Below the pieces are notes generated by a model that worked only from the letters and a program-made list of their open reading frames with translations, was not told the origin of the DNA and ran no database searches. Positions 1 to 7,928 of a DNA stretch of 39,762 bases are shown here, in pieces. Both the position numbers and the translations under genes were made by a program. This DNA comes from Paraburkholderia panacisoli (lineage in GTDB: Bacteria; Pseudomonadota; Gammaproteobacteria; Burkholderiales; Burkholderiaceae). The stretch lies in assembly GCF_008369935.1 (NCBI RefSeq), contig NZ_VTUZ01000067.1:1-39762 (forward strand), in the 5' to 3' direction. Within the stretch, counting starts at the first letter, position 1. Each line of letters begins with the position of its first letter.

Positions 1-124
1 TCCAAGAACGCTTCGCCACATGGCATGGCTGGACCGTCATCGCTGCAGCAGAGAAATTTATCTGATAAGGATAACTACGCTTGATCAACACAGGTTGCCT
101 GCACCCGCAAACTTGACAGAGCCC

Positions 125-428
125 CGGGAACAGCTCGGTCACGCGGGAGACCAAATCGTTGAAAATCTCCGCCACTCGACGCCCGTGCGCTCGTTGCCGA
201 GGTGACGGCTCGGCCGGCGATCGGCGAGAACAGAGTGAGGTCGTAGCCCCCTCCGCAGCTTGAGCTTGCCGCTGTCGATCGCTTCGCGGATCTGGTCATT
301 GCTCACGGGGGTGCCGTCGCGCGACACGGCGCGTTGGCCGGATCGTTGACTGGTGCAACCTGCTTCGCACGCCAGTCGCGAAACGATGCGAGAACGGTCG
401 TGAAGTGGCCGTGGCAATCGATAATCTT
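125..428 (-). pseudogene. LigJ-like amidohydrolase (4-oxalomesaconate hydratase family), N-terminal remnant
   Basis: Reading leftward from 425, the sequence gives I-I-D-C-H-G-H-F, the metal-binding HxH start of LigJ-type amidohydrolases. Pieces in other frames follow: SNDQIREAIDSGKLK, then GYDLTLFSPIAG, then FNDLVSRVTELFPG. These line up in order with the first 100 or so residues of LigJ. At least three frameshifts separate the pieces. The codon where ATG should stand (426-428) reads AAG, yet a GGAGA ribosome-binding sequence still precedes it, 16 bases after the decarboxylase stop. The rest of the gene is missing before the window edge. This looks like a dead downstream gene of the decarboxylase operon. 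The family match is from memory; the frameshifts are seen directly. Confidence 0.68.
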
Positions 429-443
429 GTTGTCTCCGTTCGA

Positions 444-1424
444 TTAGCTGGCCAGGGGATCCACGATCAACTCGCTGATCGACATGCGGCGCGACGTGAG
501 GCCCTGCTTGAACGCGGTCGCTTCGAGCGCCTCGATGGTCTTGATGTTTTCCTGGATGCCGTAGGGCAGCGGATCATGACCGACGATCTTGCGCAGGCGC
601 AGGTACTTGTTGTCGGTCGGACCAGCGATCTCGCCCGCTTCGAGACGTGCGAGCCATTCGTTCTTGGCGCGCGAGAGTGCATCGAACAGCGACTTCGCAA
701 TCCACGGATGCTCGGCCAGCACCGAATCCTTGACAACGATCGTGCCATGCATCGGATAGACGCCGGTGCGCGCGTAGTAGTCGGCCTCCAGCTCCGCTGC
801 ATTCGGGAACAGGTCCGGATAGTTGGCCTCAACTTCCTGCCAGGCGTCGCCTGTCGGATTGCCGGTGCGGCCGATGCCCGCGGCTGCTGCGAAACCTGCC
901 GCCAGCTCGCCCTTGGCCATCATATCGGCCAGCGAAGTGCCCTCGGGCGCGTGAACGACGTTCGGCGGCAGCTTGAGCTGCGTGACGTGTTCCTCGTCGT
1001 CGACCACCCAGGTCACCTTCGACACATCGACTCCGTATTCGTCGATCAGAACCTGGCGCGTCCAGGCGCCGGTCGTGACCGAATAGGCGCGCACGCCGAC
1101 CTTCTTGCCTTCGAGATCCTTGGGCGACTTGATGCCTGCGTCGGGACGCACCAGCAGGCCGCCATGATGGAAAGTGCGCGTCACAAAGACCGGCAGCGCG
1201 ACGAACGGCGCGCCATGGGCACGCGCGATGATGTAGGTCGTGGGCGCCAGCTCGCAAACATCAAATTCGACGTCGCGCACCATGCGGCGGAACGCGCCAA
1301 TTTGCGGCTTGACGGTAACGATTTCGGCGTCGACGCCTTCGATGGGAATCGAGCCGTTGCGGATAGCCGCGGTATGCGGATACTCCGCGATCGCAATCTT
1401 GAGAGGGATTTTCTTAGCCAACAT
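444..1424 (-). CDS. 4,5-dihydroxyphthalate decarboxylase-like protein (Pht5 family)
   Basis: This 326-residue protein has the periplasmic-binding-protein-like fold used by 4,5-dihydroxyphthalate decarboxylase, which turns 4,5-dihydroxyphthalate into protocatechuate. Family-typical stretches include an IPVFVTRTFHHGG-like segment, a SPKDLEGKKVGVRAYS segment, and TTGAWTRQVLIDEYGV near residues 110-130. No signal peptide is visible, which fits a cytoplasmic enzyme rather than a transport binding protein. I chose the ATG at 1424 because GGAGA lies just upstream; a TTG nine bases earlier is less likely. It is followed at once by a LigJ-like pseudogene, so it was once part of a phthalate or protocatechuate meta-cleavage operon. 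The phthalate-dioxygenase-like oxygenase at 20367 could supply its substrate, but no cis-diol dehydrogenase is in the window. Confidence 0.8.
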   Translation of the reverse strand: MLAKKIPLKIAIAEYPHTAAIRNGSIPIEGVDAEIVTVKPQIGAFRRMVRDVEFDVCELAPTTYIIARAHGAPFVALPVFVTRTFHHGGLLVRPDAGIKSPKDLEGKKVGVRAYSVTTGAWTRQVLIDEYGVDVSKVTWVVDDEEHVTQLKLPPNVVHAPEGTSLADMMAKGELAAGFAAAAGIGRTGNPTGDAWQEVEANYPDLFPNAAELEADYYARTGVYPMHGTIVVKDSVLAEHPWIAKSLFDALSRAKNEWLARLEAGEIAGPTDNKYLRLRKIVGHDPLPYGIQENIKTIEALEATAFKQGLTSRRMSISELIVDPLAS

Positions 1425-1683
1425 CGTCTCCAATGAGTGAGTCGTTGCCGACGGCTGAAGCGGGAATTCCAGCGCCGGACATCAGGTTTGTTGGCAGAAG
1501 GATATGCCTTGGGCGAACACGCGTCCCTACACAAAATTCAGATTCACTGGTACTTTTATAGGGATGAGCAAGCGCAGAAAAACTCGCGTACTCTACGGCC
1601 ACGCCATGCGGCAACGCATCCGTTCCGAGGTTGTTTCAACCATGAAACGATCAGGAATACAGAAGATTGGGGGCGGTCTGCCG

Positions 1684-1960
1684 CTGGGCACGACACTGGA
1701 GCCGCTCGCGAACACGCGGCGTGTTCCGGCGATCGACCGGATCGTTGCGAATGCACGCGAATCCGGTGCGAAGGTTGCGACCGGCGGCGAGCGTGTCGGC
1801 ACGCAAGACAACTTCTTCGCGCCGACCGTGCTGACCGACGTGCCGCTCGATGCATCGGTGTTCAACGATGAACCATTCGGTCCGATCGCCGCGATCCGCG
1901 TCTCCGACGCGCTCGACCTTGTGATCGGCGGTACGCAAATGCTGCCCGAGGAACATGGCT
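1684..1960 (+). pseudogene. aldehyde dehydrogenase, internal fragment
   Basis: A plus-strand frame contains a short block typical of the region around residues 320-410 of NAD(P)-dependent aldehyde dehydrogenases: LEPLANTRRVPAIDRIV, then a GAKVATGGER segment, FFAPTVLTDVPLDASV, and NDEPFGPIAAIR. The N-terminal Rossmann part, the catalytic cysteine region and the C-terminus are absent, and the frame loses similarity after about 1935. It is therefore a relic left by deletion. It points opposite to the flanking genes. The original enzyme may have belonged to the succinate-semialdehyde dehydrogenase or benzaldehyde dehydrogenase group; the fragment does not decide which. Confidence 0.72.
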
Positions 1961-2135
1961 TGCGTTTCCCGAGCGGTTCGCATTGCGTGGATGTGTGGAT
2001 ACCTGATCCACAAAAAGAGCCCCGGAAACACCTGCCAAAAGCTCGCGTTCTCCCGCTCGCGCGCGATCATCCAGAACGTTTGGACCCCACGCAAATGTGT
2101 GCCAACTTAGACTCTGCTCTATGCGATGCGTCATC

Positions 2136-2378
2136 TCAGAAGGTCTTCATTCGCCTTTCGTCGCCTCTTCCACTGCGTCTGGCGGTCCGGATTGCGTGAT
2201 CGAAGTTTTCATCTGTGGCAACGTGACGGTGATCGACGCTCACCAACCACCTGCCATCCGCAAAACACCAACGAATGCGACGTTCCTCGACCAGACCAGC
2301 AAACCATCTCCAGATATCCGCATCCTCGGCGTTGGCCGCGTTCGCAGCGCTTTGCCGGATCTGTATTGCGAGAGCCAA
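2136..2378 (-). CDS. possible small protein downstream of etfA, function unknown
   Basis: An open frame follows the etfA stop and encodes about 80 residues, with a helix-like alanine-rich start and then WRWFAGLVEERRIRWCFADG and a DHRHVATDENFDHAIRTA segment. The look of an alpha-beta protein and the balanced composition suggest real or recently real coding sequence. There is no ATG. A TTG at 2378 with GGGAGGAA upstream is the best start. The frame continues in phase from the etfA stop codon, so it may be a decayed gene. I do not recognise the family. Confidence 0.35.
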   Translation of the reverse strand: MALAIQIRQSAANAANAEDADIWRWFAGLVEERRIRWCFADGRWLVSVDHRHVATDENFDHAIRTARRSGRGDERRMKTF

Positions 2379-2420
2379 CAGTTCCTCCCTCAGTGAACGC
2401 GATTGGTAGATCAGGAGGTT

Positions 2421-3365
2421 TCAAACGCTTTCAATTAGATCGGGCACGACCGTGAACAGATCGCCAACGAGGCCGTAGTCCGCGACGCTGAAGATCGGAG
2501 CTTCCGGATCCTTGTTGATCGCGACGATCACCTTCGAATCCTTCATGCCTGCCAGATGCTGGATCGCACCCGAGATGCCGACCGCAACATACAGTTGCGG
2601 CGCGACGATCTTCCCCGTCTGACCGACCTGATAGTCGTTCGGTACATAGCCCGCATCGACGGCTGCGCGTGATGCGCCCATCGCTGCACCGAGCCTGTCG
2701 GCCAAAGGTTCTAGCACCTTCGTATAGTTCTCGCCGCTGCCCAGACCCCGACCGCCCGAGACGATGATGTTCGCGTTGGTCAGTTCCGGACGATCCAGCT
2801 TCGTTACTTCGCGGCTCACGAACAGCGAGATGCCTGCGTCGGCTGCGGCCTCGATCTTCTCGACCGGTGCGCTGCCCCCTTGCGCTGCCACCGGATCAAA
2901 GCCCGTAGTGCGCACTGTGATGACCTTGATCGGGTCTTGTGATTGCACGATCGCAATTGCGTTGCCCGCGTAGATCGGGCGTTCAAACGTGTCGGGCGAA
3001 TCGACTGCTGTAATGTCGCTGATCTGCCCGACGTCGAGCTTCGCCGCAATGCGCGGTGCGATGTTCTTGCCATAAGCCGTTGCCGGCGCGAGGATGTGCG
3101 AGTAGTCCTTCGCAATGTTCAGCACTGTCGCTTCGACGTTTTCCGCGAGGCCATCGGCCAGTTGCGGCGCATCGGCGAGCAGAACTTTGCATACACCTGC
3201 GATCGTCGACGCCTGCTCTGCAGCTAAACCTGTACGGTGACCCGCAATCAATACGTGAATGTCACCACCCGTAAACGTGGCGACAACTGCTGCGGCCGCC
3301 ACCGTATTGAGCGTCGCCGCCTTCAGCGACACGTTATCGTGTTCAGCAATTACCAGAATCGTCAT
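2421..3365 (-). CDS. etfA: electron transfer flavoprotein subunit alpha
   Basis: This 314-residue protein is the FAD-binding alpha subunit of ETF, which takes electrons from acyl-CoA dehydrogenases and passes them to ETF-quinone oxidoreductase. The C-terminal FAD domain shows the signature region with SGGRGLGSGENY (about residues 205-215), AVDAGYVPNDYQVGQTG, and LYVAVGISGAIQHLAGM followed by INKDPEAPIF. It starts at the ATG at 3365 with GGAGACG upstream, 31 bases after etfB, so the two form one transcription unit. The two acyl-CoA dehydrogenases at 13267-15608 are the obvious local electron donors. No quinone oxidoreductase gene is in the window. These could also be the housekeeping ETF genes of the cell. 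Confidence 0.96.
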   Translation of the reverse strand: MTILVIAEHDNVSLKAATLNTVAAAAVVATFTGGDIHVLIAGHRTGLAAEQASTIAGVCKVLLADAPQLADGLAENVEATVLNIAKDYSHILAPATAYGKNIAPRIAAKLDVGQISDITAVDSPDTFERPIYAGNAIAIVQSQDPIKVITVRTTGFDPVAAQGGSAPVEKIEAAADAGISLFVSREVTKLDRPELTNANIIVSGGRGLGSGENYTKVLEPLADRLGAAMGASRAAVDAGYVPNDYQVGQTGKIVAPQLYVAVGISGAIQHLAGMKDSKVIVAINKDPEAPIFSVADYGLVGDLFTVVPDLIESV

Positions 3366-3396
3366 TTGTTTCGTCTCCACTTTCGTGTTCGCTTGA

Positions 3397-4146
3397 TCAA
3401 AGCGCCTTCGCTTCGGTCTTCAGCTTCCCGACCAGCGTCTTCACGTCCGCCACCTTTACGCCAGCGGAGCGCGTGGATGGCTCGCTGATTTTCAGCGTCT
3501 TCAGACGCGGCTTGATGTCGACGCCGAGGTCCTCCGGCTTGATCGTTTCCAGCGGCTTCTTCTTCGCCTTCATGATGTTCGGCAGCGTCACGTAGCGCGG
3601 CTCGTTCAGGCGCAGGTCTGTCGTGATCACAGCCGGCAACGTCAGCGACAGCGTTTCGGCGCCACCATCGACTTCGCGCCAAACCGTAGCCTTATCGTCG
3701 GCCACGACAACCTTCGACGCGAACGTTGCCTGCGGAAATCCAGCTAACGCGGCCAGCATCTGGCCGGTCTGGTTCGAATCGTCATCAATCGCCTGCTTGC
3801 CGAGGATGACCAAAGAAGGCTGCTCCTTGTCGACCAGTGCCTTGAGCAGCTTGGCGACGGCCAGCGGCTGCAGGTCTTCGTTCGATTCGATCAACACCGC
3901 GCGATCCGCACCGATCGCCAGCGCCATGCGCAGCGTTTCCTGCGCCTGCGCGACACCCGCGGACACAGCGATCACCTCTGTGGCCAGGCCCTCTTCCTTG
4001 AGACGAACCGCTTCTTCCACGGCGATTTCGTCAAACGGGTTCATCGACATCTTCACATTTGCAATGTCGACACCCGCGCCGTCCGACTTCGCACGAACCT
4101 TCACGTTGTAGTCGACTACGCGTTTGACCGCGACCAGGATCTTCAT
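3397..4146 (-). CDS. etfB: electron transfer flavoprotein subunit beta
   Basis: This 249-residue protein is the AMP-binding beta subunit of ETF and pairs with the alpha subunit encoded next. It begins MKILVAVKRVVDYNVKVR and keeps the family's MNPFDEIAVEEAVRLKE segment, the LGKQAIDDDSNQTGQMLA segment (about residues 115-135) and the basic NIMKAKKKPLETI recognition-loop region near 190. The length is normal. The gene has no visible defect. The 244 bases upstream (4147-4390) separate it from the chemoreceptor gene and probably hold its own promoter, though I could not pick out a convincing one. Confidence 0.96.
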   Translation of the reverse strand: MKILVAVKRVVDYNVKVRAKSDGAGVDIANVKMSMNPFDEIAVEEAVRLKEEGLATEVIAVSAGVAQAQETLRMALAIGADRAVLIESNEDLQPLAVAKLLKALVDKEQPSLVILGKQAIDDDSNQTGQMLAALAGFPQATFASKVVVADDKATVWREVDGGAETLSLTLPAVITTDLRLNEPRYVTLPNIMKAKKKPLETIKPEDLGVDIKPRLKTLKISEPSTRSAGVKVADVKTLVGKLKTEAKAL

Positions 4147-4390
4147 ATCTGTTCCTTGACTATCATGGGCCTACCGAATTCACGATCCTGCTTAAGCGCC
4201 TGCGAAACCTGGGGATGCGCACGCTACCTGGCGGTGGGACGATAAAAACGAGACTGTCCCGCCCTGCAAAGCAGAGCTGCAAGGCCGCACCGACCACCGG
4301 GGATACGACCATTAGCTATCTTCCGCAGACCCGCTCATCGAACGTCCGACCGTTCAATTAGCATGGCGGACCTCACTCCCTGCCCCGTTG

Positions 4391-5938
4391 CTAGCCTCGT
4401 AATGTGAAACGGCCAATTGCATCGCGCAGGCTGGCGACCTGATCGCGCAACGAGTGCGCGGCAGCCGCAGCCTGTTCGACCAGCGCTGCGTTCTGCTGCG
4501 TCACCTCGTCCATCTCGCCGATCGCACGATTCACCTGCTCGATACCGGCGCTCTGTTCCAGCGACGCGCAGCTGATTTCGTCGAGGATTGCGTGGACGCG
4601 CGTGACCGCATTCACAATGTCGCCCATCGTCGCGCCCGCATTCGATACCTGCTCGGCGCCCGCCTCAACAGCCTGCGTCGATGCACTGATCAGATCCTTG
4701 ATGTCCCGTGCCGCCGCCGCCGAGCGCTGCGCGAGGCTGCGCACTTCCGAAGCGACCACCGCAAAGCCGCGCCCTTGCTCGCCGGCGCGCGCCGCCTCGA
4801 CCGCGGCGTTCAGCGCGAGGATATTGGTCTGGAACGCAATGCCATCGATCACGCCAATGATGTTGCCGATCTCGCGGGAAGTGCTGGTGATATCGCCCAT
4901 GGTATGCACCACGCCGTCGACGGCCCGGCTGCCTTGTCTCGCAACATCGGCTGCCTCGCTCGCGAGACGCGCCGCCTGCTCGGCGCTTTGGGCGTTGCGT
5001 TTCACATTGGCGGTCATCTCGTCCATGCTCGACGCCGTTTGCACCAGCGCGGCGGCCTGCTTCTCCGTGCGGCTGGAAAGGTCAGCATTGCCGGAAGCGA
5101 TTTCGTGCGCGCCGCCGTCAACGTTCTCCGCGCCGGCCTGCACGCGCGCTACAGTTTCGACGATCCCGTCGCGCATGGTGGCAAGCGCCAGCATCAGGCT
5201 CGGCCGTTCGCCGTTACGCACCGGGACGTCGGCGCCGAGATCGCCCTGCGCAATCCGCTGCGCCGCGGCGACCGCCTCTTCCATTTCGCCGCCAAGCGCA
5301 CCGAGAACGCTACGCACCACGAAGCCCATCACCAGCGTGGAGACGCCGGCAAGGAACGCAGTGACGGCGAGCCACCGCGCCAGACTGGCGTAGAACTCGT
5401 GATCGATGTCGTCCATGTACATGCCAGTCGCGATGTACCAGTCCCACGGTGCGAAGAGCGCCACGTAGTTGGTCTTGACTGCGCGAAGGTCGCTGTCGGG
5501 CTTGCGGCCCACGTAGTCGGCAAAGCCGCCGCCAGGCCGATCGCCGGCAGCGACCAGCTTTGGAATCAACGGCTGTCCGGCTCCATCCATCATCCGGCTG
5601 GCATCCTTGCCGGTCATCTGCGGCAGGAACGGATTCATCACGATCACGAGATGTGAATCGATGATCGCCACATAGCCGTCTTCGCCATAGCGCAGGTCGG
5701 CCAGAGCCGCCAACGCCTGCCTGCGCGCGTCCACGTCGCTCAGCGCACCCATCTGCGCGAGCCGATAGTAGTGGCTGGCGAGGCTCTCAGCCTGCTGCAC
5801 GAGCGCCCGCAACTGCTCGCGGCGATCGGCGAGCATGGACAAGCGCGCCTGCCACGCGCCAAACGCGCCGATCAGCACCAGGCCGATCCACAGCAAGGCG
5901 ATCATCGAAAGAAGCTTGCGGTTCAACGTCATCTTCAT
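4391..5938 (-). CDS. methyl-accepting chemotaxis protein with periplasmic Cache domain
   Basis: This 515-residue inner-membrane chemoreceptor has a first membrane helix at about residues 8-29 and a periplasmic single-Cache-like domain (about 45-180, with YGEDGYVAIID and a WYIATGMYMDDID end). A second helix follows at 189-211, then a HAMP segment and a long coiled-coil signalling domain. The hairpin tip has the canonical GNIIGVIDGIAFQTNILALN sequence. The C-terminus lacks an NWETF-type CheR/CheB tether. I chose the ATG at 5938 because the membrane helix follows directly; an upstream ATG at 6004 would overlap the thioesterase gene. Ribosome-binding signal is weak for either. Lying at the end of the leftward catabolic run, it may sense the pathway substrate, which is inference. 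Confidence 0.93.
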   Translation of the reverse strand: MKMTLNRKLLSMIALLWIGLVLIGAFGAWQARLSMLADRREQLRALVQQAESLASHYYRLAQMGALSDVDARRQALAALADLRYGEDGYVAIIDSHLVIVMNPFLPQMTGKDASRMMDGAGQPLIPKLVAAGDRPGGGFADYVGRKPDSDLRAVKTNYVALFAPWDWYIATGMYMDDIDHEFYASLARWLAVTAFLAGVSTLVMGFVVRSVLGALGGEMEEAVAAAQRIAQGDLGADVPVRNGERPSLMLALATMRDGIVETVARVQAGAENVDGGAHEIASGNADLSSRTEKQAAALVQTASSMDEMTANVKRNAQSAEQAARLASEAADVARQGSRAVDGVVHTMGDITSTSREIGNIIGVIDGIAFQTNILALNAAVEAARAGEQGRGFAVVASEVRSLAQRSAAAARDIKDLISASTQAVEAGAEQVSNAGATMGDIVNAVTRVHAILDEISCASLEQSAGIEQVNRAIGEMDEVTQQNAALVEQAAAAAHSLRDQVASLRDAIGRFTLRG

Positions 5939-5982
5939 GGATAAGGAGGGCGATACAGTTCGGCCCGACGCGCGCGCCGGGC

Positions 5983-6402
5983 TCAACGCGCGACGATCAT
6001 GCATACCGCCGACGCCGTTGCAACGAGCTTATCGTCCTGCCACAGCTCTCCGTTCACGTTACACACACCGCGTCCCCGGCGCACCAGCGTCGCCCGACCA
6101 GTCAGGCGGCCGGGCTTCGCGGGCCGCAGGAAGGACGTGTTCAGGCTAAGCGTGGCGCAGTGTTCACCTTCAGCCAGTGTCGACATCACGAGCGTCGCCG
6201 TCACGTCGTCGAGCATGGCGCACAGCATGCCGCCCTGCACCTGGCCCGCCGGGTTGAGGAACGCCGGCGCGCCCACGTACTGCGCTTCAAGCGTGCCGTC
6301 ACCAAGTGACAGGAACGTTCCGCCAAGCGTTGTCGTCACCGCCGGCAGAGAGCCGTTCGTGCCGTACAGGCGCGCGAGAGACTGTTTCTCGTCGATTTCC
6401 AT
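5983..6402 (-). CDS. PaaI-type hotdog-fold thioesterase
   Basis: This 139-residue protein is a hotdog-fold acyl-CoA thioesterase of the PaaI/YbgC-like group. It contains the helix segment VQGGMLCAMLDDVTATLV (about residues 55-72), where the usual HGG is QGG but the conserved aspartates remain. It also has SLNTSFLRPAKPGRLTGRA and a final beta strand. The start at 6402 has AGGAG well placed. In CoA-dependent aromatic pathways such enzymes release free CoA from dead-end or misprocessed thioesters. It sits 68 bases after the divergent crotonase. The exact substrate cannot be read from sequence. Confidence 0.87.
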   Translation of the reverse strand: MEIDEKQSLARLYGTNGSLPAVTTTLGGTFLSLGDGTLEAQYVGAPAFLNPAGQVQGGMLCAMLDDVTATLVMSTLAEGEHCATLSLNTSFLRPAKPGRLTGRATLVRRGRGVCNVNGELWQDDKLVATASAVCMIVAR

Positions 6403-6470
6403 TGATGGTCTCCTATTTTTGAGGCAGCTTGCGGTTCGAAGGCCAAGCCCCTTTCGCATTGCTTCGATGC

Positions 6471-7256
6471 CTATTCGCCGCGAAACACCGGTTTGCGCTT
6501 CTCCTGCCACGCCAGCGCGCCTTCACGCAGGTCCTGCGATGCGTCCGCCTGTGTGACGTCGTGCCAGAACTCGTCTTCGTCGAGCGTGCCGGATGCGATC
6601 CGGTTCAGGTGCTTCTTCATGCCGAGCAGCGCCAGCGGCGCCATCCCGGCCAGGTCGCCGCTCAGGCGCTCGACTTCGTCGCGCAGCGCGGCTGGCGCCA
6701 CCACCGCATCGAAAAACCCGCAGGCTTGCATCTGCGCGGCATCGAACGTCGCCGCTGTAAGCAGCAGCTTCTTTGCCGTATTCAGCCCGAGCCTCGAAAC
6801 GTAACGCCGCAAGCCGTCGCGATAAAACAGCAGGCCAAGTCGTGCAGCCGGCACAAACATCTGGCTCGTCTCAATGCCGATCCGAAAGTCGCAGGCGAGC
6901 GCGAGATCGGTTGCGCCGCCGTACACGCCGCCGTTGATCGCTGCGATTGTCACCGGGCGCGCGCGCTCCAGCTCGTTGGCGAGCGCCTCGAAGCTTGCGC
7001 CCGCGTCGCCGTCGCCGTCGCCAATGCTGCCAATGTTGAAGCCAGCGCAAAAGTGCCGGCCTTCGGCATATAGCCGCAAGACGAGCACGTCGCGCCGCGC
7101 GTTTACGTCGCGAATGAAGCCGCGCAGCGTCGCGAGGTCTTCTGGTTCGAGACGGTTTGCCATCTCGGGGCGGCGCAGCGTGATCGTGGCTATCGGACCG
7201 GCGACGGTCAGTTCCGGCGCAAAGCCGGACGAATGGGTGGCGGACTTCGAGGTCAT
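6471..7256 (-). CDS. enoyl-CoA hydratase/isomerase-family protein lacking the hydratase glutamates
   Basis: This 261-residue crotonase-fold protein has the oxyanion-hole segments HFCAGFNIG (about residues 70-78) and GGVYGGATDLALACD (about 110-124). The place where hydratases carry the first catalytic Glu (GGG-x-E-L-A) reads GGATDLA, and the second site (PE-x-x-x-G) reads PAARLGL, so both hydratase glutamates appear to be missing. It is therefore unlikely to be a plain enoyl-CoA hydratase. Isomerase, hydrolase, decarboxylase or ring-cleaving crotonases are alternatives. The ATG at 7256 overlaps the end of the upstream RraA-family gene, implying translational coupling. Confidence 0.85.
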   Translation of the reverse strand: MTSKSATHSSGFAPELTVAGPIATITLRRPEMANRLEPEDLATLRGFIRDVNARRDVLVLRLYAEGRHFCAGFNIGSIGDGDGDAGASFEALANELERARPVTIAAINGGVYGGATDLALACDFRIGIETSQMFVPAARLGLLFYRDGLRRYVSRLGLNTAKKLLLTAATFDAAQMQACGFFDAVVAPAALRDEVERLSGDLAGMAPLALLGMKKHLNRIASGTLDEDEFWHDVTQADASQDLREGALAWQEKRKPVFRGE

Positions 7257-7263
7257 CTTCAGC

Positions 7264-7926
7264 TCAATGGAAGTTGTAGATCTGCATGGTCGTCTCGCCG
7301 GCCTCAATGCGCTTGCATATCGCGGCCTCGTCGGCCTCGCGCTTCGCGGCCATCTCGACAACGTCCGCCGCACGCGCACGCGGGATAACAACGACGCCGT
7401 CCCGGTCGCCAACGATCAGATCGCCCGCGTTGACCGTTACGTTACCGATCAACACCGGCTCGTTGATCCAGCCGATCGCACCGTAATCCTTGCCCGTCCC
7501 GCGAATCGACAGGCCGCGCGAAAACACCGGGAAGCCGATCTGCTCGAGCAGGTCCGCGTCGCGCACACTGCCGTCGATCACGAGACCGGCGAGACCGCGC
7601 ACCTTTGCCGCGGTTGTCATGACTTCACCCCAGTAGCCGTGCTCGTAGGCGCCGTTGGTGTAGACCACCAGCACGTCGCCCGGCTGCGCCAGCACAAGCG
7701 CGCGATGCAGCCAGAGGTTGTCGCCGCCCGGCGAATGCACCGTAATTGCCGTGCCACAGATCCTGAAGCCCGGCGCCACCGGCTTGATCGCCGCCGGCAG
7801 TGCACCGATCTTGCCGCCGGCTTCGTGCAGCGTCGCCGCGGGCAACGTGCGCGCGGTCTCGACCACGCTCGCCTCGACGCGTTCGATCGCGGTGCGCACC
7901 GTCGTTGCCGAATCGTGTTCTTTCAT
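7264..7926 (-). CDS. RraA/CHA-aldolase family protein 1 (closest in look to 4-carboxy-4-hydroxy-2-oxoadipate aldolase)
   Basis: This 220-residue protein belongs to the RraA-like fold, which includes class II pyruvate aldolases such as 4-hydroxy-4-methyl-2-oxoglutarate/4-carboxy-4-hydroxy-2-oxoadipate aldolase (LigK/ProA). It keeps the active-site run GLVIDGSVRDADLL, with Arg122 and Asp123 in the metal and pyruvate-binding positions, plus the GDNLWLHRAL and PGDVLVV segments. A GGGGGAA ribosome-binding sequence lies inside the end of the upstream gene, and only two bases separate that gene's stop from this start. With the LigB-like and LigJ-like genes it could complete a cleavage route to pyruvate and oxaloacetate. 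Of the three paralogues it looks the most canonical. Confidence 0.86.
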   Translation of the reverse strand: MKEHDSATTVRTAIERVEASVVETARTLPAATLHEAGGKIGALPAAIKPVAPGFRICGTAITVHSPGGDNLWLHRALVLAQPGDVLVVYTNGAYEHGYWGEVMTTAAKVRGLAGLVIDGSVRDADLLEQIGFPVFSRGLSIRGTGKDYGAIGWINEPVLIGNVTVNAGDLIVGDRDGVVVIPRARAADVVEMAAKREADEAAICKRIEAGETTMQIYNFH

Positions 7927-7928
7927 AT

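Noticed and set aside
4209..4252. A GGCGGTGGGAC...GTCCCGCC partial inverted repeat between etfB and the chemoreceptor
   Set aside because: The arms match only with a three-base bulge and no T tract follows on either strand, so a terminator call is not justified.
4454..5656. A 400-codon plus-strand frame opposite the chemoreceptor
   Set aside because: Shadow of the coiled-coil coding region; no start signal.
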